NCBI GenBank assembly: GCA_963806495.1
Contig: CAWDYA010000010.1
Span: 62,001 to 126,000 of the forward strand
DNA: 64,000 nucleotides
From: CAWDYA01 sp963806495
GTDB taxonomy: Bacteria > Acidobacteriota > Polarisedimenticolia > JACPZX01 > DASXTC01
Direction: 5' to 3'
The position numbers and the translations under genes are program-made. This document shows positions 26,524-35,252 of this stretch, one piece after another. How positions within the stretch are numbered: position 1 is the stretch's first letter; each line of letters begins with the position of its first letter. Below the pieces are notes generated by a model. It saw only the letters and a program-made list of their open reading frames with translations, made no database searches and was not told where the DNA came from.

Positions 26524-27037
26524 TCAGCCGGGCTTCACCGCGGGCACGTGCTCATCCTCATGGTACAGGACCGGCGGCGGTGCGGTGAGCGCACCGGCGA
26601 GATCGCGGCCCATGGACTCGAGAATCCGCCCGGTCGAAGCCGGCGCGTCCCCGGAGGACGACCCCTGCCGGGTCGACGAGATACAGTGTGGGGACCCATA
26701 CGAGACGCCAGGCATCGGACACCGGAAACCCGGGCCCGTCAACCGCGATCGGGAAGGTCAGCCCCAGCTCCGTCGCGATCCTGAGCGCGCCCTCGGCGTC
26801 ATCCTGCGAGACGCCGAGAATCCGCCCGCCATGCCCCTTCACCTGCTCGTGCAGGCGCTCGACGAACGGGAGCGTGAACCGGCACGTCGGGCAGCTCTCC
26901 TTGAAGAACACGACCAGCACCGGGCCTGTTCCGCGCGCGTCGGGCACCGCGACGCGCTCCCCGCCCGCCGCCGACAACGGCAGATCCAGAGCCGGTGCCC
27001 GGCTCCCGGGCGCCAGCAGACCGTTCGGCGCCGCCAT
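26524..27037 (-). CDS. Peroxiredoxin/AhpC-TSA-like thiol protein, one frame break
   Basis: About 171 residues of a thioredoxin-fold protein. The active site VVFFKESCPTCRFTLPFVERL has a CxxC pair, followed by LGVSQDDAEGAL and WVPTLYLVDPAGVV. Near 26623 one extra base shifts the frame; the expected C-terminal helix LESMGRDLAGALTAPP and the stop at 26524 are in the next frame. ATG 27037 follows GGAGG. It lies directly upstream of grx-trxB and downstream of the Rieske gene, so a role in peroxide or disulfide reduction fed by TrxB is likely. Confidence 0.82.
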
Positions 27038-27039
27038 CC

Positions 27040-27345
27040 TCACACCTCCACGAGGATGTCGTCACCCTCGAGCCTGACGCGGTACTTGGGAATACGGGCC
27101 TCGGGGAGGCCCGGTGCGTGCCCGCGCACCACGTCGAACTGCCAGAAGTGCCACGGGCAGGTCACCACCTGCCCCTCGAGGATCCCCTCGCCGAGCGGTC
27201 CGCCCTGATGGGGGCAGACTCCGTGCAGCGCGTGCAGTGTTCCGCCCACGTTGAACAGCGCGATCTTCCGCCCGTTGACCTCGATCGCCCTGCCCGTGCC
27301 GATCGGGATCTCCGCGAGAGTGCCCGCCTTGAAGAACGCCGCCAT
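27040..27345 (-). CDS. Rieske [2Fe-2S] ferredoxin
   Basis: 101 residues. The two cluster motifs are CPHQGGPLGEG (CxH) and CPWHFWQFD (CxxH), the pattern of small soluble Rieske ferredoxins like those of NirD and dioxygenase systems. No signal or membrane helix. It lies between the MBL-fold hydrolase and the peroxiredoxin-like gene on the same strand, 2 bases before the latter. It is probably an electron carrier; its oxygenase or reductase partner is not evident here. Confidence 0.92.
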   Translation of the reverse strand: MAAFFKAGTLAEIPIGTGRAIEVNGRKIALFNVGGTLHALHGVCPHQGGPLGEGILEGQVVTCPWHFWQFDVVRGHAPGLPEARIPKYRVRLEGDDILVEV

Positions 27346-27388
27346 GGATGCCTCGTCATGTGCTCTGGATCAGCCCGGACGGGCAGGG

Positions 27389-28270
27389 TCACGCGATGTC
27401 CACGTCTCCCGCCCCGATGAACCCCTCGCCTTCCCTTCCGACCCGCACGGCCGCATGGAAGGGATCGTGCTCGAGCACCAGGGTCCACTCCTCGTCGGCC
27501 GCCCTGGCGAGAAGCGAGCGCTTCTCGTTCATGGTCTCGACCGGCCGCAGATCATACCCCATGACCCAGGGCGTGGGCACGTGGGCCGCCGTGGGGATCA
27601 GGTCCCCGCAATACATGATCCGCTGCCGGCCTTCCCCCACGAGGACCACCTGATGGCCGGCCGTGTGGCCCTGCGTGGGCTCCACCCGCACCCCGGGCAG
27701 GATTTCCCCCGCGCCGCGCACCGGAGCGACCTGCCCCGCCTTCTCGAGCGGCAGGAACGTGTCGGGACGGTACGACCGGCGATCCCGTTCCGTCGGCCCG
27801 TGCGCCCAGTGGAGCTGCTCCTCCTGGACGTGGCAGACAGCGTTGGGGAACGCGGGCGCGAGCGCGTCGCCGTGCCGCGTGACCGCCCCGCCGACGTGGT
27901 CGAAATGAAGGTGCGTCAGAATCACGTCCGTGACCGCATCCGGCGGAACGCCCCTCGCCGCAAGCGACGCGAGGATCGACCGCTCGCCGTTCTCGATGGC
28001 GAAGATGCCCCGCTCCTTGTCGGACCAGTCCCCCCCCATCCCGGTGTCGACCAGGACCACGCGTCCTTCGCCTCGCATCAGCAGGCACCGGGTGACCATC
28101 TGGATCCGGTTCTTCGCGTCGGGCGGATGGGTCCGCTCCCACAACGGCCTCGGCACCACCCCGAACATGGCACCTCCATCGAGCCGGAACCGCTCCGCCT
28201 CGATGACCTCCACCTCCCAGGAACCGGTCTTCATACCGTCGTATCTCCGCAAGACGAAAGGACGCTTCAT
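27389..28270 (-). CDS. Metallo-beta-lactamase-fold hydrolase
   Basis: 293 residues with the binuclear zinc motif HLHFDHVGG, a later His in GHTAGHQVVLVG, the bridging Asp in MYCGDLIPT and the last His in LEHDPF. This is a complete metal site, close to the quorum-quenching lactonase/YtnP group. No signal peptide. ATG 28270 is used; ATG 28234 with GGAGA upstream is an alternative. The substrate is unknown. Confidence 0.85.
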   Translation of the reverse strand: MKRPFVLRRYDGMKTGSWEVEVIEAERFRLDGGAMFGVVPRPLWERTHPPDAKNRIQMVTRCLLMRGEGRVVLVDTGMGGDWSDKERGIFAIENGERSILASLAARGVPPDAVTDVILTHLHFDHVGGAVTRHGDALAPAFPNAVCHVQEEQLHWAHGPTERDRRSYRPDTFLPLEKAGQVAPVRGAGEILPGVRVEPTQGHTAGHQVVLVGEGRQRIMYCGDLIPTAAHVPTPWVMGYDLRPVETMNEKRSLLARAADEEWTLVLEHDPFHAAVRVGREGEGFIGAGDVDIA

Positions 28271-28319
28271 GTTAGCACAGCCATCCCGGCGCCCCCGCCG
28301 GGCGCTCCGGTCCGTGTGT

Positions 28320-28325
28320 TACAAT
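28320..28325 (+). promoter_or_regulatory. Extended -10 element upstream of tyrA
   Basis: TGTTACAAT gives a TGn extended -10 with hexamer TACAAT, 47 bases before the ATG at 28373; a CAGGAGG ribosome site follows. Confidence 0.5.
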
Positions 28326-28372
28326 CCGCACCCCGTGGTGAACGTCACCCTGGCCTTCGGCCAGGAGGATCC

Positions 28373-29101
28373 ATGCTCAACCTGGGCCTCATCGGCTTCG
28401 GCAGGTTCGGACAGTTCGCGGCGACGCATCTGCGCTCGCGCGTGCACCTTTTCGTCTGGGATCCGCGCGATCTGCGAAAGCGCGCCGCCTCGCTGGGGCT
28501 GACATGGGCGACCATGGAGGAGGCGGCCTCCTGCCAGGTCGTGCTGCTCGCCGTGCCGATCTCCGAGGTCCCCGCCGCGCTGACGGAGGTGGTCCCCTAC
28601 CTGAGGCCCGGGGCGCTGCTGATGGACACCTGCTCGGTGAAGATGGCGCCCGTGCAATGGATGACGGCCGCCGCCCCCCCCGAGGTGGAGGTGATCGGCA
28701 CCCATCCGCTGTTCGGCCCGCAGACGGCGCGCTCCGGGATCGAGGGGCTGACGCTCGTGCTGTGTCCCGCCCGGACCGCCCGCGCCGAGGCGGTGGAGTC
28801 GTTTCTCGCGCAGATGGGGCTCGACGTCATCGTGACCACGCCCGAGGATCACGATCGGCAGATGGCGTACGCCCAGGCACTGACCCATTTCGTCGCGCGG
28901 GGTCTCGCCTCGGCCGGCATGCAGGATCAGGAGCTGCGCACCCCCACCTTCGACCAGCTCCTGCGCGTGGTGGAGACGGTGTCCCGCGATTCCAACGAGC
29001 TGTTCAACGACATGCAGAGCTACAACCCGTTCGCGCCCGAGGCCCGCGCGCATCTGCTCGACGCCCTGCACACGCTCGACAAGTCCTGCTCGGAGGATTG
29101 A
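28373..29101 (+). CDS. tyrA: Prephenate dehydrogenase-like protein (TyrA family)
   Basis: 242 residues from ATG 28373, which follows CAGGAGG by 5 bases. The Rossmann motif is LGLIGFGRFGQFAATHL, and VIGTHPLFGPQTA and the helical C-terminal half are typical of prephenate/arogenate dehydrogenases, which make the tyrosine precursor. It is short compared with the ~280-370 residues usual in the family and has no ACT or chorismate mutase domain. In its favour are the conserved HPLFGP and the His in LTHFVARGLA. Confidence 0.85.
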   Translation: MLNLGLIGFGRFGQFAATHLRSRVHLFVWDPRDLRKRAASLGLTWATMEEAASCQVVLLAVPISEVPAALTEVVPYLRPGALLMDTCSVKMAPVQWMTAAAPPEVEVIGTHPLFGPQTARSGIEGLTLVLCPARTARAEAVESFLAQMGLDVIVTTPEDHDRQMAYAQALTHFVARGLASAGMQDQELRTPTFDQLLRVVETVSRDSNELFNDMQSYNPFAPEARAHLLDALHTLDKSCSED

Positions 29102-29131
29102 CGGGGGAGGGCGTGTGGTAGAGTTCGCGCG

Positions 29132-29998
29132 ATGAGCACCGAGGCCACGCGTCGCGCCCGCAGCTCCCGGACCCCGCCGCGCCGACCGTCCGCGCGGCAC
29201 GATACCGGCGCCCGAGAGCGTACGCCGCTGAGACCCCCGCTCAAGTGGGCCGGCGGCAAACGATGGCAGGTGCCGCATCTGCGGCCTCTCTGGGAGCCCC
29301 ACGCGCGTCGCCGCCTCGTGGAACCGTTCTGCGGGGGGCTCGCGGTCAGCCTCGGGCTGCTGCCGTCGCGCGCGCTGCTCAACGACATCAACGCGCACCT
29401 GATCAACTTCTATCGCTGGCTGGCACGCGGTCTGACGGCCGGGATCCCGATGTCCAACGACCGGGAGCTCTATTACCATCACCGCACCCGGTTCAACGAG
29501 CTGCTGGTCACGGGGCGCGAGGAGTCGGCCGAAGCGGCGGCGCTGTTCTACTATCTCAACCGCACGGGCTACAACGGGCTGTGCCGTTTCAACCGCACCG
29601 GCACCTTCAACGTGCCGTTCGGCCGCTATGCGACGATCCGCTACACCACCGACTTTCTCCCCTACCGGGCGGCGTTCCGCGGCTGGGAGTTTCTCAGCCG
29701 GGACGTCGAGTCGATCCCGCTCGACAGGGACGACTTCATCTACGCGGATCCGCCCTACGACGTGGAGTTCACACAGTACGCCCAGGGCGGATTCGGGTGG
29801 GACGATCAGGTCCGGGCCGCCGAATGGCTCGCGCGTCACAGGGGGCCCGTGGTCCTGTCGAACCAGGCCACGCGGCGGATCGTGTCCTTGTATCGGAAGC
29901 TGGGGTTCCGGCTGACGTATCTGAGCGCGCCGAGGATGATCAGCTGCGACGGCGATCGCACCCGCGCGCGCGAGGTGCTGGCTCTGAAGAATGTTTGA
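29132..29998 (+). CDS. DNA adenine N6-methyltransferase, D12/Dam class (R-M methylase)
   Basis: 288 residues. SAM-binding region LKWAGGKRW at 38-45 and EPFCGGLAVSLG, then NDIN, and the catalytic DPPYD at 206-210: the D12 class order of Dam and M.DpnII, which usually modify GATC. The first ~33 residues are basic and may be unstructured. Its end overlaps the next gene by 8 bases, and that gene looks like a nuclease, so a type II restriction-modification pair is likely. TAGAGT 7 bases upstream of the ATG suggests a leaderless mRNA. Confidence 0.88.
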   Translation: MSTEATRRARSSRTPPRRPSARHDTGARERTPLRPPLKWAGGKRWQVPHLRPLWEPHARRRLVEPFCGGLAVSLGLLPSRALLNDINAHLINFYRWLARGLTAGIPMSNDRELYYHHRTRFNELLVTGREESAEAAALFYYLNRTGYNGLCRFNRTGTFNVPFGRYATIRYTTDFLPYRAAFRGWEFLSRDVESIPLDRDDFIYADPPYDVEFTQYAQGGFGWDDQVRAAEWLARHRGPVVLSNQATRRIVSLYRKLGFRLTYLSAPRMISCDGDRTRAREVLALKNV

Positions 29999-30419
29999 GA
30001 CGGTGAGGAACAGGGACACCCGTACCGGCGCCATCCTGGAGCAGATGGTCCTGCCGGCGCTCGCTTCCGCGGGCTATGCGTGCCACACGCAGGTCGGCGT
30101 CGGAGCCCGCCCCGGCGGTGGGCGTCACGTGGTGGACGTCGTGGCGGCGAAGGACGGCCGCCGCTTCCTCGTCTCCCTCAAGTGGCAGCAGGTCGCCGGT
30201 ACGGCGGAGCAGAAAGTCCCGTACGAGGTGATCTGCCTCTCCGAGGCGATCCTGGCTCACGACTACGATGCGGCCTATCTGGTGCTCGGCGGACCGGGAT
30301 GGAAGCTGCGGGAGTGGTTCGTGGGCGGCGGGTTGCGGCGGCATCTCGTGCACGCCGACCGCGTCCACATCGAGACCCTCGAGAGCTTCATCGCGCTGGC
30401 GAACCGCGGCGGGCTCTGA
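29991..30419 (+). CDS. PD-(D/E)XK nuclease, probable restriction partner
   Basis: 142 residues. The core reads HVVDVVAAKDGRRFLVSLKWQ. An Asp at 49 and Lys at 64 fit the PD-(D/E)XK spacing, with Ser at 62 where the acid is usual, followed by QQVAGTAEQKVPYEV. Glu 17 could complete the site. ATG 29991 lies inside the methylase gene, 8 bases before its stop, so both are translated from one mRNA. It is small for a type II enzyme. The recognition site is unknown and GATC is a guess from the methylase class. Confidence 0.75.
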   Translation: MFETVRNRDTRTGAILEQMVLPALASAGYACHTQVGVGARPGGGRHVVDVVAAKDGRRFLVSLKWQQVAGTAEQKVPYEVICLSEAILAHDYDAAYLVLGGPGWKLREWFVGGGLRRHLVHADRVHIETLESFIALANRGGL

Positions 30420-30424
30420 GAGGG

Positions 30425-31219
30425 TTACCTTTCGGCGCGCATCACGGCACGCGACACCACCAGGCCTCCCAGCCAGGCGGGCAGGGCCGCCCATCCGGCC
30501 AGCCACGGGAGCCCGGCCGCGAACAGTACCAGCATCGCGGCGCCGGTCGCAACGCCGACCCGGCCGAGGCGGGGCCGGTGTGCGGGGCCGATCGGAAGCC
30601 CCGAGACCGCATCCACAACGTGCAGATGCTCCTTGTCGTACACCACGTAATGGAACGCCCAGACGGGATGGTATACGAGCCGCCATCCCGCCCCGTCGGG
30701 ATCTCCCGGCGACGGCGGCGCGTCGGACGCCGGTCCGCCGCCTGGCGCGCGGGTGACGCTCACGGCGTGTGCCTCGATGGCGAGCTGATCGTCCGGCAGG
30801 CGCCCCATCAGGTCGCCCGTGCGGGTGTGCTCCTCGACCACCAGCCCCCGCACCGAGGGGTGGGAGGCTGTCTGCGTCGGCAGGCCCACCGGCAGGAGAT
30901 CCGCCGCCGATACCACGGTCCCGCGCCGCGCCACGCTGCGCTTCGACTCGTCGACGTGGCGCCAGAACGGCACCAGCAGCAGACGTGCCTGCCTCACCAC
31001 GGTGGCGCCCTCCGCCTCAGGCAGACGCCGCTCGGTCGCGAGGGCGGCAAAGCAGGCATCACGCCCCAGACGGGGTGCGACCATCGGTGCGAGATCCTCG
31101 CGGCCGGGCATCACCACCAGCGTGAGGCCACACGAGGGGCAGTTCACCAGCCGGGCCCCGGCGGACGGCTTCACCGCCGTGCCGCACATCAGGCATCGTC
31201 CCGGCGCGACCGACGTCAT
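30425..31219 (-). CDS. Zinc-ribbon membrane protein of unknown function
   Basis: 264 residues. The N terminus has two CxxC pairs (CLMCGTAV and CPSCGLTL), a rubredoxin-like zinc ribbon. A middle domain ends in LVYHPVWAFHYVVYDKEHLHVVDAVSG, and two hydrophobic segments near the C terminus anchor it. Its ATG shares ATGA with the stop of the gene upstream, which has the same middle motif and tail but no ribbon. The two look like paralogous subunits of one membrane-bound complex. Function unknown. Confidence 0.72.
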   Translation of the reverse strand: MTSVAPGRCLMCGTAVKPSAGARLVNCPSCGLTLVVMPGREDLAPMVAPRLGRDACFAALATERRLPEAEGATVVRQARLLLVPFWRHVDESKRSVARRGTVVSAADLLPVGLPTQTASHPSVRGLVVEEHTRTGDLMGRLPDDQLAIEAHAVSVTRAPGGGPASDAPPSPGDPDGAGWRLVYHPVWAFHYVVYDKEHLHVVDAVSGLPIGPAHRPRLGRVGVATGAAMLVLFAAGLPWLAGWAALPAWLGGLVVSRAVMRAER

Positions 31220-31872
31220 CCCTTCACCTCGCGACGGCGGCGGGCCGCCAGCCAGGATCGCAAACCCGCCGCCACGCCCGTCGCGACCAGAACGGCGGCG
31301 CCGGCGGCCACCGGCCAGGGCGCCAGCCAGCCAGCCGCACCCATCAGCAGGGCGGCGGGTGCGAGCGCGAGGCCGGTCGTGCGTGTCGAAGGCAGCGGCG
31401 AGGGGACCTTGAGACCGTGGAGGATGATGCGTCCCTCCACACCATCCATCCAGGCACCCTCCGTCCGCCCCGAGTCCTCGACCCTCATCAGCCAGAACGG
31501 GTAGTAGACGAGGTCCTCGAGCGAGCTCACCTCCCAGCCGAGGGCGGCGCCTCGCACCCGCATCTGCTCGTCGTCCAGGGTCGGCTCGACGAGCCGCATC
31601 CCGCCGGGCCGCGCGGCCGCATCGAACGGCTTGAGATCCGCATCCGGGAGATTGACGCGTTGAAGACGCGCGTCACCGATCTCGGCGGCCAGCAGGTGGA
31701 ATCCCGTCTCCCCCTCGGGTCCGCGGCCGACCGCGCGCCGGAACGGCAGCAGATAGGGATCTCCCTCGATCAGGCCGGGGCGCACGATCGCCCGGCGTCG
31801 CAGATGGTTTCTCAGACGATCGGCCGTGGCGCCTCGATCCAGCACGCCGACGGCGATGAAGCTCGCGGGCAT
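31216..31872 (-). CDS. Membrane protein paired with the zinc-ribbon protein
   Basis: 218 residues. The middle contains LVYYPFWLMRVEDSGRTEGAW then DGVEG, parallel to the motif in the downstream zinc-ribbon protein, and a hydrophobic pair of segments follows near residues 165-205. No zinc ribbon. ATG 31872 is preceded by GGGAGA. A -10-like TAAACT (complement of 31901-31906) lies upstream. It overlaps the next gene by ATGA. Unknown function. Confidence 0.7.
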   Translation of the reverse strand: MPASFIAVGVLDRGATADRLRNHLRRRAIVRPGLIEGDPYLLPFRRAVGRGPEGETGFHLLAAEIGDARLQRVNLPDADLKPFDAAARPGGMRLVEPTLDDEQMRVRGAALGWEVSSLEDLVYYPFWLMRVEDSGRTEGAWMDGVEGRIILHGLKVPSPLPSTRTTGLALAPAALLMGAAGWLAPWPVAAGAAVLVATGVAAGLRSWLAARRRREVKG

Positions 31873-31961
31873 GGCTCGCACTCTCCCGGAAAGGGCGCTC
31901 AGTTTAACCTGAACCGGGCGGTCTGGCCACAGGGGCCGCGGGGAGCCCCGGCGCCGCGTGC

Positions 31962-31967
31962 TATACT
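31962..31967 (+). promoter_or_regulatory. Extended -10 element upstream of the PD40 protein gene
   Basis: TGCTATACT, with TATACT at 31962-31967. AGGAGG at 32027-32032 then serves the ATG at 32043. Confidence 0.5.
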
Positions 31968-32042
31968 CGGCCCCCGCTCAACCACCCCCCCCGGTCGGCA
32001 CACGCGCGATCGGGTGCGTCGAGAAGAGGAGGATGAACGACG

Positions 32043-33068
32043 ATGCTGGCACTGGCTCTCACCACGACCCTTCTGCTCGCGGCGGGCGGCACCCAGACCG
32101 CCCCGGCCGCCCCGGCTGCAAACGCGCCCACCCACCATCTCCGGCTCGAGAACATCAAACGACTGACGACCGAGGGTGACGGTGGCGAGCCGTACTTCAG
32201 CTTCGACGGGAGCCGCATCACGTTCCAGGCCAAGCGCGAGGGCAGGCCGTACGACCAGATATACATCATGAACTCGGACGGATCCGGACAGCACCTCGTG
32301 AGCACCGGGAAGGGGCGCACGACCTGCTCCTATTTCTTTCCCGACGGCAAGACGATCCTGTACGCCTCGACCCATGGCCGGCCGGCGGATCAGCCCGATC
32401 CCGAGCCGCCGCAGGGTTACGGCAAGGGCGGAAAGTACGAGTGGTCGTTCGACCCCGCGTTCGACATCTACGTGGCCGATCTGTCGGGCAAGATCCTGCG
32501 CAAGCTGGTCGACTCTCCGGGCTACGACGCCGAAGCGACCGTCTCCCCCCTCGGCGACAAGATCGTCTTCACGTCGGATCGCAGCGGCGATCTCGAGATC
32601 TACAGCATGAACCTCGACGGCACCGACCTCAAGCGCCTCACCCACGAGAAGGGGTACGACGGCGGAGCCTTCTTCTCGCCTGACGGCAAACGGATCATCT
32701 ACCGCGCCTCGCGCACCGACGACTATCGCGCGCTGCAGATCTGGATCATGAACGCCGACGGCTCGGGCAAGCGCCAGCTCACGCATGGCGGCGGCACCAG
32801 CTTCGCGCCGTCGTGGCACCCGGATGGAAAGCGGATCGTCTACTGCTCGAACAGCTTCGCGCCGCCGGACAACCGCGGCAACTTCGATCTCTACCTGCTC
32901 GACGTCGACGCGCCCGAGGGCACGCTACCGCAGAGGATCACCGATTTCGACGGGTTCGACGGCTTCCCCATCTTCTCTCCCGACGGAAAGAAGCTCGTGT
33001 TCGCCTCCAACCGCGAGGGGGACACACCCTACCAGACGAGCATCTTCATTGCCGACGTGGTGGAGTAG
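32043..33068 (+). CDS. Exported PD40/TolB-like beta-propeller protein
   Basis: 341 residues with a short signal peptide. Five to six PD40 repeats follow, seen as recurring phrases such as PYFSFDGSRITFQAKREG, FFSPDGKRIIYRASRTDDY and IFSPDGKKLVFASNREG. These fold as blades of a beta-propeller like TolB, which binds peptides or protein partners in the periplasm. No peptidase domain is attached. It is not TolB itself: no tol-pal neighbours and no TolB N-terminal domain. Partner unknown. Confidence 0.85.
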   Translation: MLALALTTTLLLAAGGTQTAPAAPAANAPTHHLRLENIKRLTTEGDGGEPYFSFDGSRITFQAKREGRPYDQIYIMNSDGSGQHLVSTGKGRTTCSYFFPDGKTILYASTHGRPADQPDPEPPQGYGKGGKYEWSFDPAFDIYVADLSGKILRKLVDSPGYDAEATVSPLGDKIVFTSDRSGDLEIYSMNLDGTDLKRLTHEKGYDGGAFFSPDGKRIIYRASRTDDYRALQIWIMNADGSGKRQLTHGGGTSFAPSWHPDGKRIVYCSNSFAPPDNRGNFDLYLLDVDAPEGTLPQRITDFDGFDGFPIFSPDGKKLVFASNREGDTPYQTSIFIADVVE

Positions 33069-33077
33069 GGGGAGGAC

Positions 33078-35093
33078 TCAGGCCGTCACGCCTGCCGGGA
33101 TGAACGGGGCAATCCGTCCCTCGATCGCCGAGGCGGCCACGGTGAGCGGGCTGGCGAGGTACATCTGCCCCGGGCCGGAGCGGCCGGGGAAATTCCTGTT
33201 CTGGGCCGAGATCACGATCTGTTCCCTGCTGGTCGATGCCCCCGGGCCCGCGTTGATGCAGGCGCCGCAGGACGGCTCCACGATGATGACACCGGCCTTG
33301 CGGAAGATCTCCACGTACCCCTTCTCGATGCAGTACTTCTTGACGTCCTGCGCGCCGTACTGGATGAAGAACTTCACGTCCGGGTGCACGCGCCTGCCCG
33401 CCGCGAGGGCGTCGGAGAGAACCCGCGCGTACATGTCCATGTCCTCGCGCTTGCCCGCGGTGCAGGATCCGCCGTAGGCGATGTCGATCCGGACCGGCGC
33501 CTCGAGCTGGTCGATCGGCACGCCGTTGCCGGGGTCGCCGGGCGTGGCCACGATCGGCTTCATCGTGGATGCGTCGAACTCGAGCGTCTCCGCGAACGCG
33601 GCGTCCGGGTCGGAGAACAGACCCGCGCACAGTGCCTCCGCCTCGGCGCGCGACATCCCGCGGTTGCGCTGCAGGAACTCGATCGTCCGGGCGTCCGGGG
33701 CCACGATCCCCGTAAAGCCGCCCACCTCGGCGGCCATATTGGTCATCGTGGCCCTCTCGTCCACGTCGAGCGCTTCGACGGCGGGGCCGCAGTACTCGAT
33801 GATCTTGGCGAGCGCCTTGCCGCTGCGGACGTACGGGTGGGCGAGGATGTAGAGCATGAAGTCCTTCGCCGTCACCCCTTCCGGCTTGCGGCCGTTCACC
33901 ACGACACGAAGGGTCTCGGGCACCTTCACCCTGACGTCCTTCGTGATCCAGGAGTTGAAGACGTCGGTCGTGCCGATGCCGAAGGCGATGCAGCCGAGCG
34001 CCCCGGAGTGGGGCGTATGCGAGTCGCTGCCCACCACTACCTCGCCCGGCACGGCGTACCTCTGGTAGACGACACTGTGGCAGATCCCCTCGGAGCCTTT
34101 CTCGGCGCCGGCGATCTCTCCGTGCAGGCGAATCCCCTGCTTCGCCGCGAACTCGCGCTGCTTGGCCTCGAGCTGGTGGGCCAGATCGAGAAGCCCCATC
34201 TTCACCCGCTCCTCGGGCATCACGTCGTCGAGGAAAGTGAGGTGATCGCGGAAGAAGTAGATCGAGCCGGGATCGGTGACCTTCTCGTCGGCTCCCACGA
34301 GCGTCTCGAAGAAGATGGCGGCCATCGGCGTGACGTACTCGTGGCTGAACCGCACCCCGCACCGCACGAATCCGGCGTCGCCGGGCTTGACCGCCCCGAC
34401 CCCGATCGCGTCGCGTGACAGGTCGGCCACCATGTGCCGCGCGAGGATCTTCTCGCCCAGCGTCATCGGCCTCTTCGGGGTCGTCAGGCGGGGCAGGACG
34501 ACCTTGCCCTGCAGGCGCGCCACGTTGAACGGGAACAGGCCGCCGTACTCGATGATCTGCCGCGTGATCTCGTCCTCGCCGCGCGTGAACTCGGACAGGG
34601 CGATCTCCTCGCCGCGGCGCACCCGCTCGATCAGACCGAAGTCGGTGCTGACGAGCAGACCCAGATTCTGGCAGTTCTGCTTGTAGATCCTCTCGATGTT
34701 CTGAGCGATGACGAGCCGGATGCCGGCGCACATCTCCGCGTAGGGCGACTGCTCCCGGCTGGATCCCTTGCCCCGGCGCTTGCCCGCCACCGAGGCGACG
34801 AAGTTTCCGCGGCGGACGTCGCCCGGCCTGATCGGGAACTCCCCGCCGGCCCTCAGCCCGAGATACGGGAAATCACCGAGTCTGTCGTCGTAGTGGAAGC
34901 AGATGTAGGCGGGTGTGATCTCGTCGGTCGAGATGTCGTCGCGCAGGGCCAGATCGGGCGTGTACGGGAGATCCTCGCCCTCGATCTGGCGCCGGATCAG
35001 GCCCGCGTCGTCCACGAGCAGGAGCACGCGCCCGTGAATCTGCAGCCGGTCGGGTCTTTTCGACACATCACGCTTCAGCAGCGATTCGATCAT
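33078..35093 (-). CDS. Aconitase-family hydro-lyase with swivel domain first
   Basis: 671 residues of the aconitase/isopropylmalate isomerase family. Domain order is swivel first (about 45-190, with FVASVAGKRRGKGSSREQSPYAE and RLVIAQNIERIYKQN), then the catalytic part: KILARHM, VVVGSDSHTPHSGALG, IAYGGSCTAGKRED and PSCGACINAGPG. The last two give three Cys for a [4Fe-4S] cluster. Catalytic-then-swivel is the order in AcnA, and AcnB has an extra N-terminal helical domain missing here. The exact substrate (citrate, homocitrate or isopropylmalate) is not certain. No ribosome site; TAAACT lies 9 bases upstream of the ATG. Confidence 0.85.
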   Translation of the reverse strand: MIESLLKRDVSKRPDRLQIHGRVLLLVDDAGLIRRQIEGEDLPYTPDLALRDDISTDEITPAYICFHYDDRLGDFPYLGLRAGGEFPIRPGDVRRGNFVASVAGKRRGKGSSREQSPYAEMCAGIRLVIAQNIERIYKQNCQNLGLLVSTDFGLIERVRRGEEIALSEFTRGEDEITRQIIEYGGLFPFNVARLQGKVVLPRLTTPKRPMTLGEKILARHMVADLSRDAIGVGAVKPGDAGFVRCGVRFSHEYVTPMAAIFFETLVGADEKVTDPGSIYFFRDHLTFLDDVMPEERVKMGLLDLAHQLEAKQREFAAKQGIRLHGEIAGAEKGSEGICHSVVYQRYAVPGEVVVGSDSHTPHSGALGCIAFGIGTTDVFNSWITKDVRVKVPETLRVVVNGRKPEGVTAKDFMLYILAHPYVRSGKALAKIIEYCGPAVEALDVDERATMTNMAAEVGGFTGIVAPDARTIEFLQRNRGMSRAEAEALCAGLFSDPDAAFAETLEFDASTMKPIVATPGDPGNGVPIDQLEAPVRIDIAYGGSCTAGKREDMDMYARVLSDALAAGRRVHPDVKFFIQYGAQDVKKYCIEKGYVEIFRKAGVIIVEPSCGACINAGPGASTSREQIVISAQNRNFPGRSGPGQMYLASPLTVAASAIEGRIAPFIPAGVTA

Positions 35094-35102
35094 GATGCGC
35101 GG

Positions 35103-35108
35103 AGTTTA
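35103..35108 (-). promoter_or_regulatory. -10 element of the aconitase-family gene, leaderless spacing
   Basis: On the minus strand TGTTAAACT places hexamer TAAACT 9 bases before ATG 35093, with no purine-rich ribosome site in between. Confidence 0.5.
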
Positions 35109-35252
35109 ACACAGGAGCGCGGGAGGAGAGCCGGAGCGGGCATCCGGTATTCGGTTTGCGCGACTTGTCGCGCCGGCGTGGTGTCCGCTCCGGCCGATGT
35201 CGGCCCCCGCTCGCCGCCGGACCGGAAGGCCGGCGGCGCCGGGGGGATGTCG

